Assembly: GCA_945877365.1 (NCBI GenBank)
Contig: CAMCRV010000007.1
Location: forward strand, 1 to 64,000
Direction: 5' to 3'
Origin: an uncultured Clostridia bacterium
Lineage (GTDB): Bacteria > Bacillota > Clostridia > Oscillospirales > Oscillospiraceae
DNA length: 64,000 bases
Shown here piece by piece: positions 48,554 to 57,747 of this stretch. The position numbers and the translations under genes are program-made. How positions within the stretch are numbered: position 1 is the first letter of the stretch; each line of letters starts with the position of its first letter. Under the pieces are notes generated by a model, which made no database searches, was not told where the DNA came from, and saw nothing but the letters and a program-made list of their open reading frames with translations.

Positions 48554-49284
48554 GAAAGGAATTTTTGATGGATACCATTGGACAGGCAAAGGATACATAT
48601 GTGATGGAGGCAGGTATGGAAGTAAAGACAAAACGGACGGGTAAGCGGTTCTGGAAGGTGCTGGCGGCGGCAGCCCTGATCCCGGTGCTGGTGCTCACCG
48701 CCTACGCCACGGACTTTTTGAACATCAAGGCTCTGCTCAGCGGCCCGGAGCGCTTCCGCAGCGAAAGCTACAGCCAGATGGGAAGAGCCATGGATAAGGC
48801 AGGCTTCCAGATCGATGCCAAGGAGCGGTTTGAAAACGGCTACGCCTTCAGCGAGGTTCGGGTCAGCGACACCATGGGCCTGGACGAGAACGACCGGACG
48901 GTGCTGACCTACCGGGAGATCAGCATGATCTACCGCAACGGCGCCGGAAACCGCCTGATGTTCCACGCCATCGAGTATCGGGAGGAGATCGGCGGTATCG
49001 CCGAAAACGCGGTGCAGGTAGCCCAGGTGGGGGAGATTCCGCTGTACTACCAGAAGGATCACTACAAGTTCGTGCCTGCGGACTATGAGCTGACGGAGGC
49101 CGATGAGCGCTGGCAGGAGCAGCCGGGGAACTACATTTCCTACGGCTCTGATCAGGTGGAGGAAGAGGATGTGGCCTTCCTGGTCTGGGAGAAGGACGGC
49201 ATCCACTATTCCATTATGGACAACGGCGCCGACGAAACACCGCAGGCTCTGGCAGCCATGGCGACAGAACTGATTGCCGGATAA
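48550..49284 (+). CDS. Probable anti-sigma factor / DUF4367-like membrane protein
   Basis: This 244-aa protein starts with GTG overlapping the sigma stop. It has a short cytoplasmic N-terminus, one membrane helix at about residues 34-54 and an extracellular domain of about 190 residues rich in Glu and Tyr. Gene order and topology fit a sigma/anti-sigma pair responding to an envelope signal. No zinc-binding ZAS motif is visible, so the assignment rests on context. Confidence 0.7.
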   Translation: MRKEFLMDTIGQAKDTYVMEAGMEVKTKRTGKRFWKVLAAAALIPVLVLTAYATDFLNIKALLSGPERFRSESYSQMGRAMDKAGFQIDAKERFENGYAFSEVRVSDTMGLDENDRTVLTYREISMIYRNGAGNRLMFHAIEYREEIGGIAENAVQVAQVGEIPLYYQKDHYKFVPADYELTEADERWQEQPGNYISYGSDQVEEEDVAFLVWEKDGIHYSIMDNGADETPQALAAMATELIAG

Positions 49285-49291
49285 TTTATGC

Positions 49292-49327
49292 GAAAGCCCA
49301 TGGGTCAGATTGGCTCATGGGGCTTTT
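49292..49327 (+). terminator. Possible terminator after the anti-sigma gene
   Basis: AAGCCCATGGGTC and GGCTCATGGGGCTT form an imperfect stem followed by only four Ts. It may be a partial terminator before the VanZ-like gene. Confidence 0.5.
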
Positions 49328-49354
49328 GCGTACAGACAGAAAAGGATGAGAGAA

Positions 49355-49966
49355 ATGTACGAGATTTTTGCCTTTGGATACGAATTTTTATCGGAGTTTC
49401 TGCCGTTTCTCCTGGCGTTGGTGCTGCTGCGGCGGCATGGGAGCAGGGGCGGCTACCTGTGGGCGGTTTTCTTCGGCCTGTACATCATGGCGGTTTTCCA
49501 TGTCACCGACCCGGGCACCCTTTACGGCCTGCTGTCCCTGAAGCCCCGGCATCTGGCATATCTGGCAGAGCACATCAACCTGATTCCCTTTTCCCGGGAC
49601 ATTCAGCCGGTGGGCTACGGGCTGAATGTGGTGATGTTCCTGCCCCTGGGGTTTCTGATCCCTACGATCTGGGAAGAGTTGGGAAAGCTCCGGTACATCC
49701 TTGCCGCAGGCTGCGGCCTTTCCGCACTGATTGAGGTGTCTCAGCTGCTGAGCCTCCGGGGCACGGATGTGGACGATGTGATTATGAACACGCTGGGAGC
49801 TGTGCTGGGCTTTGGGCTTTATACGCTGTGGGACAGGCTTACAGGCTCCCGGTTCCGGCAGCAGGAGGCGGCCAGAGAGCTGCCGCTGCTGATTCTGGCG
49901 ATTTTTCTGGGCAGATTCCTGCTGTTTCACCGGATGGGGCTGATTGCGGTTTTCTACGGCGTTTGA
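49355..49966 (+). CDS. VanZ-like family membrane protein
   Basis: This 203-aa protein has five or six helices and the VanZ marks NLIPFSRD, NVVMFLPLGFLIP, EVSQLLSLRGTDVDDV and NTLGAVLG. VanZ gives low-level teicoplanin resistance in enterococci; the wider family role is uncertain. Start at 49355 after AAAAGGATGAG. The upstream sigma/anti-sigma genes may be co-expressed with it. Confidence 0.9.
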   Translation: MYEIFAFGYEFLSEFLPFLLALVLLRRHGSRGGYLWAVFFGLYIMAVFHVTDPGTLYGLLSLKPRHLAYLAEHINLIPFSRDIQPVGYGLNVVMFLPLGFLIPTIWEELGKLRYILAAGCGLSALIEVSQLLSLRGTDVDDVIMNTLGAVLGFGLYTLWDRLTGSRFRQQEAARELPLLILAIFLGRFLLFHRMGLIAVFYGV

Positions 49967-50074
49967 CGGGGAAATTGTGTACAAATTGTAATTTTTTTGA
50001 AAAATCGCTCCCGGGGCTGGATTTTTCCTTTTTTTCTTTTATAATAAGGTAATGAGGAAAGAGGAGGGCGTATT

Positions 50075-51598
50075 ATGAACAATCGGACGCATAAGGTGCG
50101 AAACTCCATCCCCCGGATTATTTTTGTGGCGCTGGCCGTGCTGCTTCAGGTGGCATGGCTGCTGATGCTGGTGCTGCGGTTCAATACCTACTCCAACTGG
50201 ATTGCGGCGGCCAGTACCATCATCGCCCTTGTGGTGGTGGTGCGGCTGTACAGCAAGCACACCAGCCCGGCCTTTAAGCTGCCGTGGATCATGCTGATTA
50301 TGGCGCTACCGGTGATGGGTCTGGCATTGTATCTGATGGTGGAGGTGTTCAGCGATCTGGGCAGCTTCCGCAAGCGGATGGCCGCTCTGGTTCAGCAGCG
50401 GCAGCAGCGGATTCCCCAGAATCCGGAGATTCCCGGCAAGCTGGATCCGGACTGCGCTGGCTACAGCCGGTATTTGCAGCAGATCGGCGGCGCGCCGGTG
50501 TATGAGAACACTGCGGTTACTTATTACCCCGAGGCGGTGCAGGCCTTTGAGGCCATGAAGCAGGAGCTGGAAAAGGCGGAGTCCTTCATCTTCATGGAGT
50601 ATTTCATCGTGGAGGACGGCAGTTCCTTCCGGGAGATTCTGGAGATTCTGGAGCGGAAGGTAAAGGCCGGGGTGGAAGTTCGGCTGATGTATGACGATCT
50701 GGGCAGCGTGGGCTATGTGAATCTGCGCTTTGCCAAATCGCTGGTAGACAGGGGCATCCGCTGTCAGGTGTTCAACCCTGCCCTGCCGGTGGTGAATCTA
50801 TTTATGAACCACCGGGATCACCGGAAAATCACCGTCATCGACGGCAAGGTGGGCTTCTCCGGCGGCTACAATCTGGCGGACGAGTATTTTGACCGCCGCC
50901 GTCCCTACGGCAAGTGGAAGGATACCGGCGTCCGGCTGGAGGGCGAGGCAGTGCGCAGCCTGACGGCCTTCTTTCTGGAGATGTGGGCTGCCAGCAGCGG
51001 CAGGCCGGAAAATTTCGATACCTATCTGAACATTTCCCACAGCGTTCCCGGCACCGGTTTTGTCCAGCCCTTTGCCGACGACCCCCAGAGCAGGGAGCGT
51101 CTGGCGGAGAATACCTATCTGCATCTCATCTACAACGCCCGGGATTCTCTGTACATCATAACCCCCTATCTCATCATCACCGACGAGATGGTGAACGCTC
51201 TGGGGCTTGCCGCCAGACGGGGCGTGGATGTGCGGATTATCACCCCGGGAATTCCGGACAAGAAGACGGTGTATCAGGTGACACGCTCCTATTATGGCGG
51301 CCTTGCGGAGCAGGGGGTTCGGATTTTCGAGTATAGTCCGGGCTTCTGCCACGCCAAGCAGTGCGTCTGCGACGGACGGTATGCCACCATCGGCACCTCC
51401 AATCTGGACTACCGCAGCTTCTACCACCACTTTGAGAACGACATTCTGCTGATGGACTGCGACGCAGTGAAGCAGATAGAGGCGGATTTTGCACAGCTGT
51501 TCCCCCAGTGCCGGGAGGTTACCCGGGAGTACTGCTCCGGAAAGAAGCATATGCTGCTGTTCCAGTGCCTGCTGCGGCTGATTGCGCCGCTGATGTAA
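50075..51598 (+). CDS. cls: Cardiolipin synthase (phospholipase D family)
   Basis: This 507-aa membrane enzyme joins two phosphatidylglycerols into cardiolipin. Helices lie at about 13-32, 38-57 and 68-88. Two HKD-type motifs are seen: HRKITVID near 250 and HAKQCVCD near 425, each with downstream GG or GTSN. GAGGAGGGCG precedes the ATG, with a TATAAT at about 50040. A terminator-like hairpin follows at 51623. Confidence 0.94.
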   Translation: MNNRTHKVRNSIPRIIFVALAVLLQVAWLLMLVLRFNTYSNWIAAASTIIALVVVVRLYSKHTSPAFKLPWIMLIMALPVMGLALYLMVEVFSDLGSFRKRMAALVQQRQQRIPQNPEIPGKLDPDCAGYSRYLQQIGGAPVYENTAVTYYPEAVQAFEAMKQELEKAESFIFMEYFIVEDGSSFREILEILERKVKAGVEVRLMYDDLGSVGYVNLRFAKSLVDRGIRCQVFNPALPVVNLFMNHRDHRKITVIDGKVGFSGGYNLADEYFDRRRPYGKWKDTGVRLEGEAVRSLTAFFLEMWAASSGRPENFDTYLNISHSVPGTGFVQPFADDPQSRERLAENTYLHLIYNARDSLYIITPYLIITDEMVNALGLAARRGVDVRIITPGIPDKKTVYQVTRSYYGGLAEQGVRIFEYSPGFCHAKQCVCDGRYATIGTSNLDYRSFYHHFENDILLMDCDAVKQIEADFAQLFPQCREVTREYCSGKKHMLLFQCLLRLIAPLM

Positions 51599-51622
51599 CT
51601 TGGGGAAGCTCTGAATACATGG

Positions 51623-51662
51623 GGCTGTCAGAGAGCCGCAGGCTGTTTGGCAGCCCGGTTTT
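51623..51662 (+). terminator. Terminator of cls
   Basis: GGGCTGTCA pairs with TGGCAGCCC (one wobble) around a 17-base loop, followed by GGTTTTC. Confidence 0.65.
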
Positions 51663-51667
51663 CATTT

Positions 51668-51945
51668 CGTTGACAGTTGATAGTTGACAGTTGACAGTTA
51701 AGGTGGTCCCTGTAGGACAAATTGGAAATTGGAATTTGTGGGGATGCCCAAAGCCTCCCCTGTGTAAGGGGTTGTGCTCCGCGCAGCGAATCAAAATCTC
51801 CATGATTGCCAGTGGCAATCATACCAAAATGTATCAGGTGGCAAAAATCTATTGATTTTTGCCGGAGGGGTTGTCAATCCCCCAGTCAGCTTCGCTGACA
51901 GCCCCCTTTACACAAGGGGGCCTTTGACCTCGCCAAATTCCAACT
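51668..51945. repeat. GACAGTT run (A7) joined to family B element B4 with 64-bp insert
   Basis: 51668-51720 carries GACAGTT-type repeats and a gtccctgtaggac palindrome. From 51732 an inverted family B element follows. It contains at 51772-51835 the same 64-bp insert seen at 6655-6718, base for base. It fills most of the gap 51599-52088. Confidence 0.8.
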
Positions 51946-52007
51946 TGCCGTACTGCTGCATAAATCCCATCTATTTTATTCTTTTTTCAGATTTCCGGAA
52001 GAATCCC

Positions 52008-52035
52008 TTGCAAAAGGGAGGGGAATCGGTATAAT
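52008..52035 (+). promoter_or_regulatory. Promoter of the trmH-dprA-topA unit
   Basis: TTGCAA (52008-52013), 16 bases, TATAAT (52030-52035), about 55 bases before the ATG at 52089. Confidence 0.7.
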
Positions 52036-52088
52036 GATACCGTGAGAAGCTGCCCCTGCCGACAAAGGGCGCGAAAGGACGAAAACCC

Positions 52089-52838
52089 ATGGAAGAAAGA
52101 ATCACCTCCCGGAAAAATCCCCTGCTGCAGCAGGTGAAAAAGCTGCTGACCTCCCGGAAGGCCCGGGAGGAGGCTGGATTGTTCGTATCCGACGGTACCA
52201 AGCTGCTGCAGGAGGCAGCCGCCCATTATCCGGGGCTGGAAACGGTCATCCTGTCCGACGGCGTGGAAGCCCGGGTGCCTGACCATGTTCGCCTGATCCG
52301 GGTGCCGGAGGATGTGATGCAGAGCATCTCCCCCATGGCGGCGCCCCAGGGTGCCCTGTTCCTGTGCCGCCTGCCGGAGAAGCAGGGCTTTGTCCCCCAC
52401 AGGGGGATGCTGCTTCTGGACGGCATTCAGGACCCCGGCAATCTGGGTACTATCCTGCGGACGGCGGATGCTCTGGATGTTCCCGTGGTGCTGCTGGAAG
52501 GCTGCGCCGACCCCTACAGCCACAAGGTGGTGCGTGCCTCCATGGGGGCGGTGTTCCGCCGGAGCGTGATTCAGGCGGACTGGGAAACGGTGCGCGCCGG
52601 CTGCGCTGCAGCGGGAATCCCCATCGGCGTTACCGCCCTGTGCGATGGGGCGAAGGATCTGCGGCAGTGGGAGCTGCGGGATATGGCGGTGGTTATCGGC
52701 AGCGAGGGGCAGGGGGTTCGCCCCTGTATTCTGGAGCAGGCCGAAGCCAAATTGATTATCCCCATGAACCCCCAATGCGAATCTCTCAACGCGGCCATCG
52801 CCGCTGCCATCGTCATGTGGCAGATGACAAAACTGTAG
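52089..52838 (+). CDS. TrmH/SpoU-family RNA 2'-O-methyltransferase
   Basis: This 249-aa protein has an N-terminal substrate-binding domain (SRKNPLLQQVKKLL; about 1-95) and a SPOUT catalytic domain. The three motifs are QDPGNLGTILRTADA, VVIGSEGQGV and IPMNPQCESLNAAIAAAI. It probably methylates rRNA or tRNA; the target cannot be read from sequence. GAAAGGACG precedes the ATG. Confidence 0.93.
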   Translation: MEERITSRKNPLLQQVKKLLTSRKAREEAGLFVSDGTKLLQEAAAHYPGLETVILSDGVEARVPDHVRLIRVPEDVMQSISPMAAPQGALFLCRLPEKQGFVPHRGMLLLDGIQDPGNLGTILRTADALDVPVVLLEGCADPYSHKVVRASMGAVFRRSVIQADWETVRAGCAAAGIPIGVTALCDGAKDLRQWELRDMAVVIGSEGQGVRPCILEQAEAKLIIPMNPQCESLNAAIAAAIVMWQMTKL

Positions 52839-52858
52839 AAAAAAGCGGGTGAAGGAAA

Positions 52859-54070
52859 ATGCACAGATACTGGATCTGGCTGGCAGGCCGCCCCGGGCTG
52901 GGAAGCCGGGGAAGGCAGGCACTGCTGCGGCATTTTCCCGACCCCGAAGCCATTTATCGCGCCGCCCCGGAGGCCTTGCAGACCATTCCGGAGCTGACCC
53001 CGGAGGGGCTGAAGGCGCTGGCGGACAAATCTCTGGACAGAGCCGAGGCCATCTGCCGGGACTGCTCACAGAAACAAATCCGGATTCTGACCCTTTCGGA
53101 CGGGGCTTATCCCAAAAGACTGAAGCAGATTTCCGATCCTCCCCTGGTGCTGTACGCCAAGGGGGAGCTGCCGGAGCTGGACAGCCTTCCGGCCATCGGC
53201 GTGGTGGGTACCCGGCAGTGCTCTGCCTACGGTCTTTCCGCCGCCTGCGCCATGGGCTATCAGATCGGCCGCTGCGGCGGCATCGTGGTCTCCGGCCTTG
53301 CCGCCGGCATCGACCGGGCGGCTATGGAGGGCTGCCTGAAGGCACGGCAGCCGGTGGTGGGGGTGCCGGGCTGCGGCGTGGATGTGGTCTACCCCACCGG
53401 CAACCGGGAGCTGTATGCGGCTGTGGAAAGCTACGGCTGCATCCTCAGCCAGTACCCCCCGGGGACGCCGCCCCGGAAGGGGCATTTTCCCCAGCGCAAC
53501 CGGATTATCAGCGGCCTGAGCTGCGGCGTGCTGGTGGTGGAGGCGCCGGAAATCAGCGGCGCGCTGATCACCGCCCGGAATGCGCTGGAGCAGGGACGGG
53601 ATGTTTTCGCGGTTCCGGGGAATATTGATAATCCCTGCTGCGCCGGCAGCAACGGGCTGCTTCGGCAGGGAGCGATACCCGCCGCCTGCGGCTGGGATAT
53701 TCTGGGGGAGTATGAGAGCCGGTTTCCGGGGCGGGTGCGCCGGGACGATTCCCGGCCGGAAATCCCGGAAAAGACGGGGAAAATTCCCGCAATTCCGGGG
53801 AATATCCGGGTTCCGGCGGAAAAACCCAGGAAAAAAGGCATTGACAAGGGCGGCGTCCCGCCGTATAGTGGGCTGGGTGCCGCTGCTTCCCTCAGCCCGG
53901 AGCAGAGGGCGGTGCTGGAGGCACTGAAGGACGGCCCCCGGCTGGTTGACGATATCATCGCCGGAAGCGGAAAGCCCGCCGGCGCGGTTCTGGCAATGCT
54001 TACCATGCTGGAGGTGAAAGGGCTGATCCGCACCCTTCCCGGCAGACGCATCTGCCTGCGCGGAGACTGA
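52859..54070 (+). CDS. dprA: DNA-processing protein DprA
   Basis: This 403-aa protein loads RecA on incoming single-stranded DNA. An N-terminal SAM-like domain is followed by the Rossmann core with VVGTRQCSAYG, VSGLAAGIDRAA and FPQRNRIISGLS. A charged Pro-rich linker (about 285-345) leads to a C-terminal winged helix (about 348-403). GAAGGAAA precedes the ATG, 20 bases after the methylase stop. No competence machinery is in the window. Confidence 0.95.
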   Translation: MHRYWIWLAGRPGLGSRGRQALLRHFPDPEAIYRAAPEALQTIPELTPEGLKALADKSLDRAEAICRDCSQKQIRILTLSDGAYPKRLKQISDPPLVLYAKGELPELDSLPAIGVVGTRQCSAYGLSAACAMGYQIGRCGGIVVSGLAAGIDRAAMEGCLKARQPVVGVPGCGVDVVYPTGNRELYAAVESYGCILSQYPPGTPPRKGHFPQRNRIISGLSCGVLVVEAPEISGALITARNALEQGRDVFAVPGNIDNPCCAGSNGLLRQGAIPAACGWDILGEYESRFPGRVRRDDSRPEIPEKTGKIPAIPGNIRVPAEKPRKKGIDKGGVPPYSGLGAAASLSPEQRAVLEALKDGPRLVDDIIAGSGKPAGAVLAMLTMLEVKGLIRTLPGRRICLRGD

Positions 54071-54105
54071 AAAGCCTCCGCAAAAAAATGAAATGGAGAA
54101 TGGAA

Positions 54106-56424
54106 ATGGCGAAAGCAAGCAATCTGGTCATTGTGGAGTCTCCCTCCAAGGCCAAGACCATTGGAAAATATCTGGGCACGGACTACACCGTGAAGGCCAG
54201 CATGGGTCATCTGCGGGATCTGCCCAAGAGCACCATGGGCGTGGATTTGGAGGGTAACTTCCAGCCCCATTATATCCCCGTCCGGGGAAAGGAAGCTCTG
54301 ATCAAGGAACTGAAGGCGGAGTCCGCCAAGGCCCAAACCGTCTATCTGGCAACGGACCCTGACCGGGAGGGGGAGGCCATCTCCTGGCACCTGAAGGAGC
54401 TTCTGGAGCTGCCTGACGACAAGGCCAAGCGGGTCACCTTCAACGAAATCACCCAGAAGGTGGTGAAGGAGTCCATCGCCCATCCCCGGGATATCGACTA
54501 CAATCTGGTGGACGCCCAGCAGGCGCGCCGGGTGCTGGATCGGATCGTGGGCTATGAGCTGTCCCCTCTGCTGTGGAAGAAGGTGCGCCGGGGCTTAAGC
54601 GCCGGTCGGGTGCAGAGCGTTGCCACCCGTCTGGTGGTGGATCGGGAGAATGAGATCCGGGCTTTTCAGCCTAAGGAATACTGGTCTCTGGATGTAAATC
54701 TCACCCGTCAGGGCAAGCCCGGCAGCTTCGTTGCCCACTATTATGGCAGCCCCAAGAAGCAGGAGCTTTCCAGCCAGGAGCAGACCGCTCAGGTGGTTGC
54801 GGACATCACCGGAAAAGATTTTACCGTTACCAATGTGAAAAAGGCGGAGAAGAAGCGTTCCTCCGCACCCCCCTTCACCACCTCCACCCTGCAGCAGGAG
54901 GCATCCCGGAAGCTGGGCTTTACTCCCAAGAAGACCATGATGGTGGCCCAGCAGCTGTACGAAGGCGTGGATGTGGCCGGCGAGGGCACGCTGGGTCTTA
55001 TCACCTATATGCGTACCGACTCCCTGCGGCTTTCCCAGGAGGCCATGGCCGCTGCTGCCCAGTTTATCCGCCATCGCTATGGCGACAGCTATTATTATGG
55101 AACTTTCCACACCTTCAAGACCAAGGGTAACGCCCAGGATGCCCACGAGGCCATCCGCCCCACCCATGTGGAGCTGGACCCCGACGAGATCCGCAGCAGC
55201 CTGACACCGGATCAGTACAAGCTGTACAAGCTGATCTGGAGCCGGTTTCTGGCCACCCAGATGGCAAACGCCGTGTTTGACACCGTGGCCATCGACACGG
55301 AGTGCGCCGGTCATGTGTTCCGCTCCACCCACCAGAGTATGCGCTTTCCCGGCTTCATCGCCGTGTATGAGGAGGGACGGGACGACGAGGCGGAGGCCGT
55401 TGGCGCGGCACTGCCGGATCTGCAGATGGGGGAGAAGTGCACCGGCTCCGGCTATAAGCCCGAGCAGCACTTTACCCAGCCCCCCGCCCGCTACACCGAG
55501 GCAACTCTGGTGAAGGCCATGGAGGAAAAGGGCGTCGGCCGTCCCTCCACCTATGCCGCCACCGTCTCCACCATTCAGGATCGGGAGTATGTGGTGAAGG
55601 AGGACAAGCGGCTGCTGCCCACAGCTCTGGGGGAAATTGTCACCGGGCTGATGCTGGAGCGGTTTCAGGATATCATCGATGTGGAATTCACCGCCAACAT
55701 GGAAAACAAGCTGGATGCGGTGGAGGAGGGCAAGCAGGCCTGGAAGGATCTGATTGCAGACTTTTATCAGGGCTTCCACAGGGAGCTGGAGGACGCGGAG
55801 AAGGCTCTGGAGGGCGTCCGGCTGAAGGTGCCCGAGGAGGAGACCGATGAAGTCTGCGAGCTGTGCGGCCGGAAAATGGTGATCAAGATGGGCAGGTTCG
55901 GCAAGTTCCTGGCCTGCCCCGGCTTCCCGGAGTGCCGCAACACCAAGCCTCTGGTGGAGCGGATGCCCGGCCGCTGCCCCAAGTGCGGCAACGGCCTGCT
56001 GAAGCGCAAGTCCAAGCGGGGCTTTGCCTACTACGCCTGCGAAATGGGGGCGGAGTGCGGCTTTATGACCTGGGATGTGCCCACCGCCGAGGACTGCCCG
56101 GAGTGCGGACAGACCCTGTTCAAGAAGTCCGGCCGGGGCAGAATGAAGCCCTTCTGCGTCAACGAGAAGTGCCCCAGATTCCTGCCGGAGGATCAGCGGG
56201 GCTACTATAAGAAGAAAACCGCGGCGGAGGGCACCGAGGGTGAGCCTGCCGGGGAGCCTGCTGCCGCTGAGCCTGCGAAAAAGACGGCGAAGAAGTCCGC
56301 CGCAAAAAAACCGGCAGCCAAAAAGACTGCGGCAAAGAAAACCACTGCCGGAAAGACGACAACCAAAAAGACGGCAGCAAAGAAGCCTGCCGCCAAAAAG
56401 ACGGCAAGCAAAAAGGAGGCCTGA
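54106..56424 (+). CDS. topA: DNA topoisomerase I with Lys/Ala-rich tail
   Basis: This 772-aa type IA enzyme relaxes negative supercoils. The Toprim domain is at about 5-120 (IVESPSKAKTIGKYLG, then LATDPDREGEAISWH). The catalytic Tyr is at about 301 in LITYMRTDS. Three C-terminal zinc ribbons follow, each with CxxC pairs (CELCG, CPKCG, CPECG). Residues about 707-772 are an unusual tail of AAKK/KKTA repeats like histone H1 or mycobacterial TopA. The start at 54106 follows GGAGAATGG. Confidence 0.96.
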   Translation: MAKASNLVIVESPSKAKTIGKYLGTDYTVKASMGHLRDLPKSTMGVDLEGNFQPHYIPVRGKEALIKELKAESAKAQTVYLATDPDREGEAISWHLKELLELPDDKAKRVTFNEITQKVVKESIAHPRDIDYNLVDAQQARRVLDRIVGYELSPLLWKKVRRGLSAGRVQSVATRLVVDRENEIRAFQPKEYWSLDVNLTRQGKPGSFVAHYYGSPKKQELSSQEQTAQVVADITGKDFTVTNVKKAEKKRSSAPPFTTSTLQQEASRKLGFTPKKTMMVAQQLYEGVDVAGEGTLGLITYMRTDSLRLSQEAMAAAAQFIRHRYGDSYYYGTFHTFKTKGNAQDAHEAIRPTHVELDPDEIRSSLTPDQYKLYKLIWSRFLATQMANAVFDTVAIDTECAGHVFRSTHQSMRFPGFIAVYEEGRDDEAEAVGAALPDLQMGEKCTGSGYKPEQHFTQPPARYTEATLVKAMEEKGVGRPSTYAATVSTIQDREYVVKEDKRLLPTALGEIVTGLMLERFQDIIDVEFTANMENKLDAVEEGKQAWKDLIADFYQGFHRELEDAEKALEGVRLKVPEEETDEVCELCGRKMVIKMGRFGKFLACPGFPECRNTKPLVERMPGRCPKCGNGLLKRKSKRGFAYYACEMGAECGFMTWDVPTAEDCPECGQTLFKKSGRGRMKPFCVNEKCPRFLPEDQRGYYKKKTAAEGTEGEPAGEPAAAEPAKKTAKKSAAKKPAAKKTAAKKTTAGKTTTKKTAAKKPAAKKTASKKEA

Positions 56425-56426
56425 GG

Positions 56427-57731
56427 ATGACCGTAAAAGTGATCGGCGCAGGCCTTGCCGGCTGCGAGGCGGCGTGGCAGCTGGCGCAGCGGGGCATTTG
56501 CGTGGAATTATACGAAATGAAGCCCCAAAAGATGACCCCCGCCCACCACAGCCCGGACTTTGCGGAGCTGGTGTGCTCCAACTCCCTTCGGGGCGACCGG
56601 CTGGAAAACGCCGTTGGTCTTCTGAAGGAGGAGCTGCGCCGCTGCGGCAGCCTGATTCTTGCCTGCGCGGAGCAGACCCGGGTGGAGGCCGGAGGGTGTC
56701 TGGCGGTGGATCGTCAGGGCTTTTCCCGGCTGGTGACGGAGAAAATCCGCAGCCACCCGGGCATCACCGTCATCGAGGAGGAAGTGACCTCCATCCCGGA
56801 GGGACCCGTGATTGTGGCCTCCGGCCCCCTGACCTCCGACGCTCTGTCCGGGGCCATCGGGGAATACTTCGGGCAGACGGATTATCTCCACTTTTTCGAC
56901 GCGGCGGCACCTCTGGTGACTGCCGAGTCCATCGATATGACCAAGGCCTGGTGGCAGTCCCGGTACGACCGGGGCACCCCGGACTACATCAACTGCGCCA
57001 TGGACAAGGAGCAGTACGAGGCCTTTGTCCGGGAGCTTACTTCCGCTCAGGAGGCGGAGGTTCACGGCTTTGAGGATAAAAATGTCTTTGAGGGCTGTAT
57101 GCCCGTGGAGGTCATGGCACGCCGGGGCTTCGACACCCTGCGCTTCGGCCCCCTGAAGCCCGTGGGTCTTATTGACCCGGCCACCGGGAGGGAGCCCTAC
57201 GCCGTGGTGCAGCTGCGGCAGGACAACGCGGAAAAGACGGTGTTCAATCTGGTGGGCTTCCAGACCCATCTGAAATTCGGGGAGCAGAAACGGGTATTCT
57301 CCATGATTCCTGCCCTGGCCAACGCGGAGTTCGTCCGCTACGGCGTGATGCACCGCAACACCTTCCTGCAAAGCCCGAGGCTTCTGGATCGGTACTACGC
57401 TGACCGCCGGAACCCCATGGTGGCCTTTGCCGGGCAGATGACCGGGGTGGAGGGGTATGTGGAATCCACCGCCTCCGGCTTTCTGGCGGCGGTAGCCATG
57501 GCGGCGAAGGTACAGGGAAGACCTCTGCCGGACTTCCCCAGAACCACTGCCATCGGCGCGCTGGGATATTATGTCAGCGATGCCACGGTGGAGAATTTCC
57601 AACCCATGAACATCAATTTCAGCATCATCGCTCCGCTGGAACAGCGGATTCGGAAAAAAGCGGAAAAAAATCTGGCAATCGCAAACCGATCCCTGCAGGT
57701 GATCGACGCCATGGTTGCCGACGGAATCTAG
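56427..57731 (+). CDS. trmFO: tRNA m5U54 methyltransferase, folate-dependent (TrmFO)
   Basis: This 434-aa flavoenzyme starts VKVIGAGLAGCEAAW (FAD) and has the family segments LVCSNSLRGD, GCMPVEVMARRG and FAGQMTGVEGYVES. It uses methylene-tetrahydrofolate to methylate U54 of tRNA. It begins 2 bases after topA behind AAGGAGG, a common Firmicute neighbour order. Confidence 0.97.
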   Translation: MTVKVIGAGLAGCEAAWQLAQRGICVELYEMKPQKMTPAHHSPDFAELVCSNSLRGDRLENAVGLLKEELRRCGSLILACAEQTRVEAGGCLAVDRQGFSRLVTEKIRSHPGITVIEEEVTSIPEGPVIVASGPLTSDALSGAIGEYFGQTDYLHFFDAAAPLVTAESIDMTKAWWQSRYDRGTPDYINCAMDKEQYEAFVRELTSAQEAEVHGFEDKNVFEGCMPVEVMARRGFDTLRFGPLKPVGLIDPATGREPYAVVQLRQDNAEKTVFNLVGFQTHLKFGEQKRVFSMIPALANAEFVRYGVMHRNTFLQSPRLLDRYYADRRNPMVAFAGQMTGVEGYVESTASGFLAAVAMAAKVQGRPLPDFPRTTAIGALGYYVSDATVENFQPMNINFSIIAPLEQRIRKKAEKNLAIANRSLQVIDAMVADGI

Positions 57732-57747
57732 AGAAAGAGGTGGCGCA

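Noticed and set aside
49355-49966. Glycopeptide resistance gene vanZ
   Set aside because: It matches the broad VanZ-like family only. No vanA/vanH/vanX cluster is present, so a resistance role cannot be claimed.
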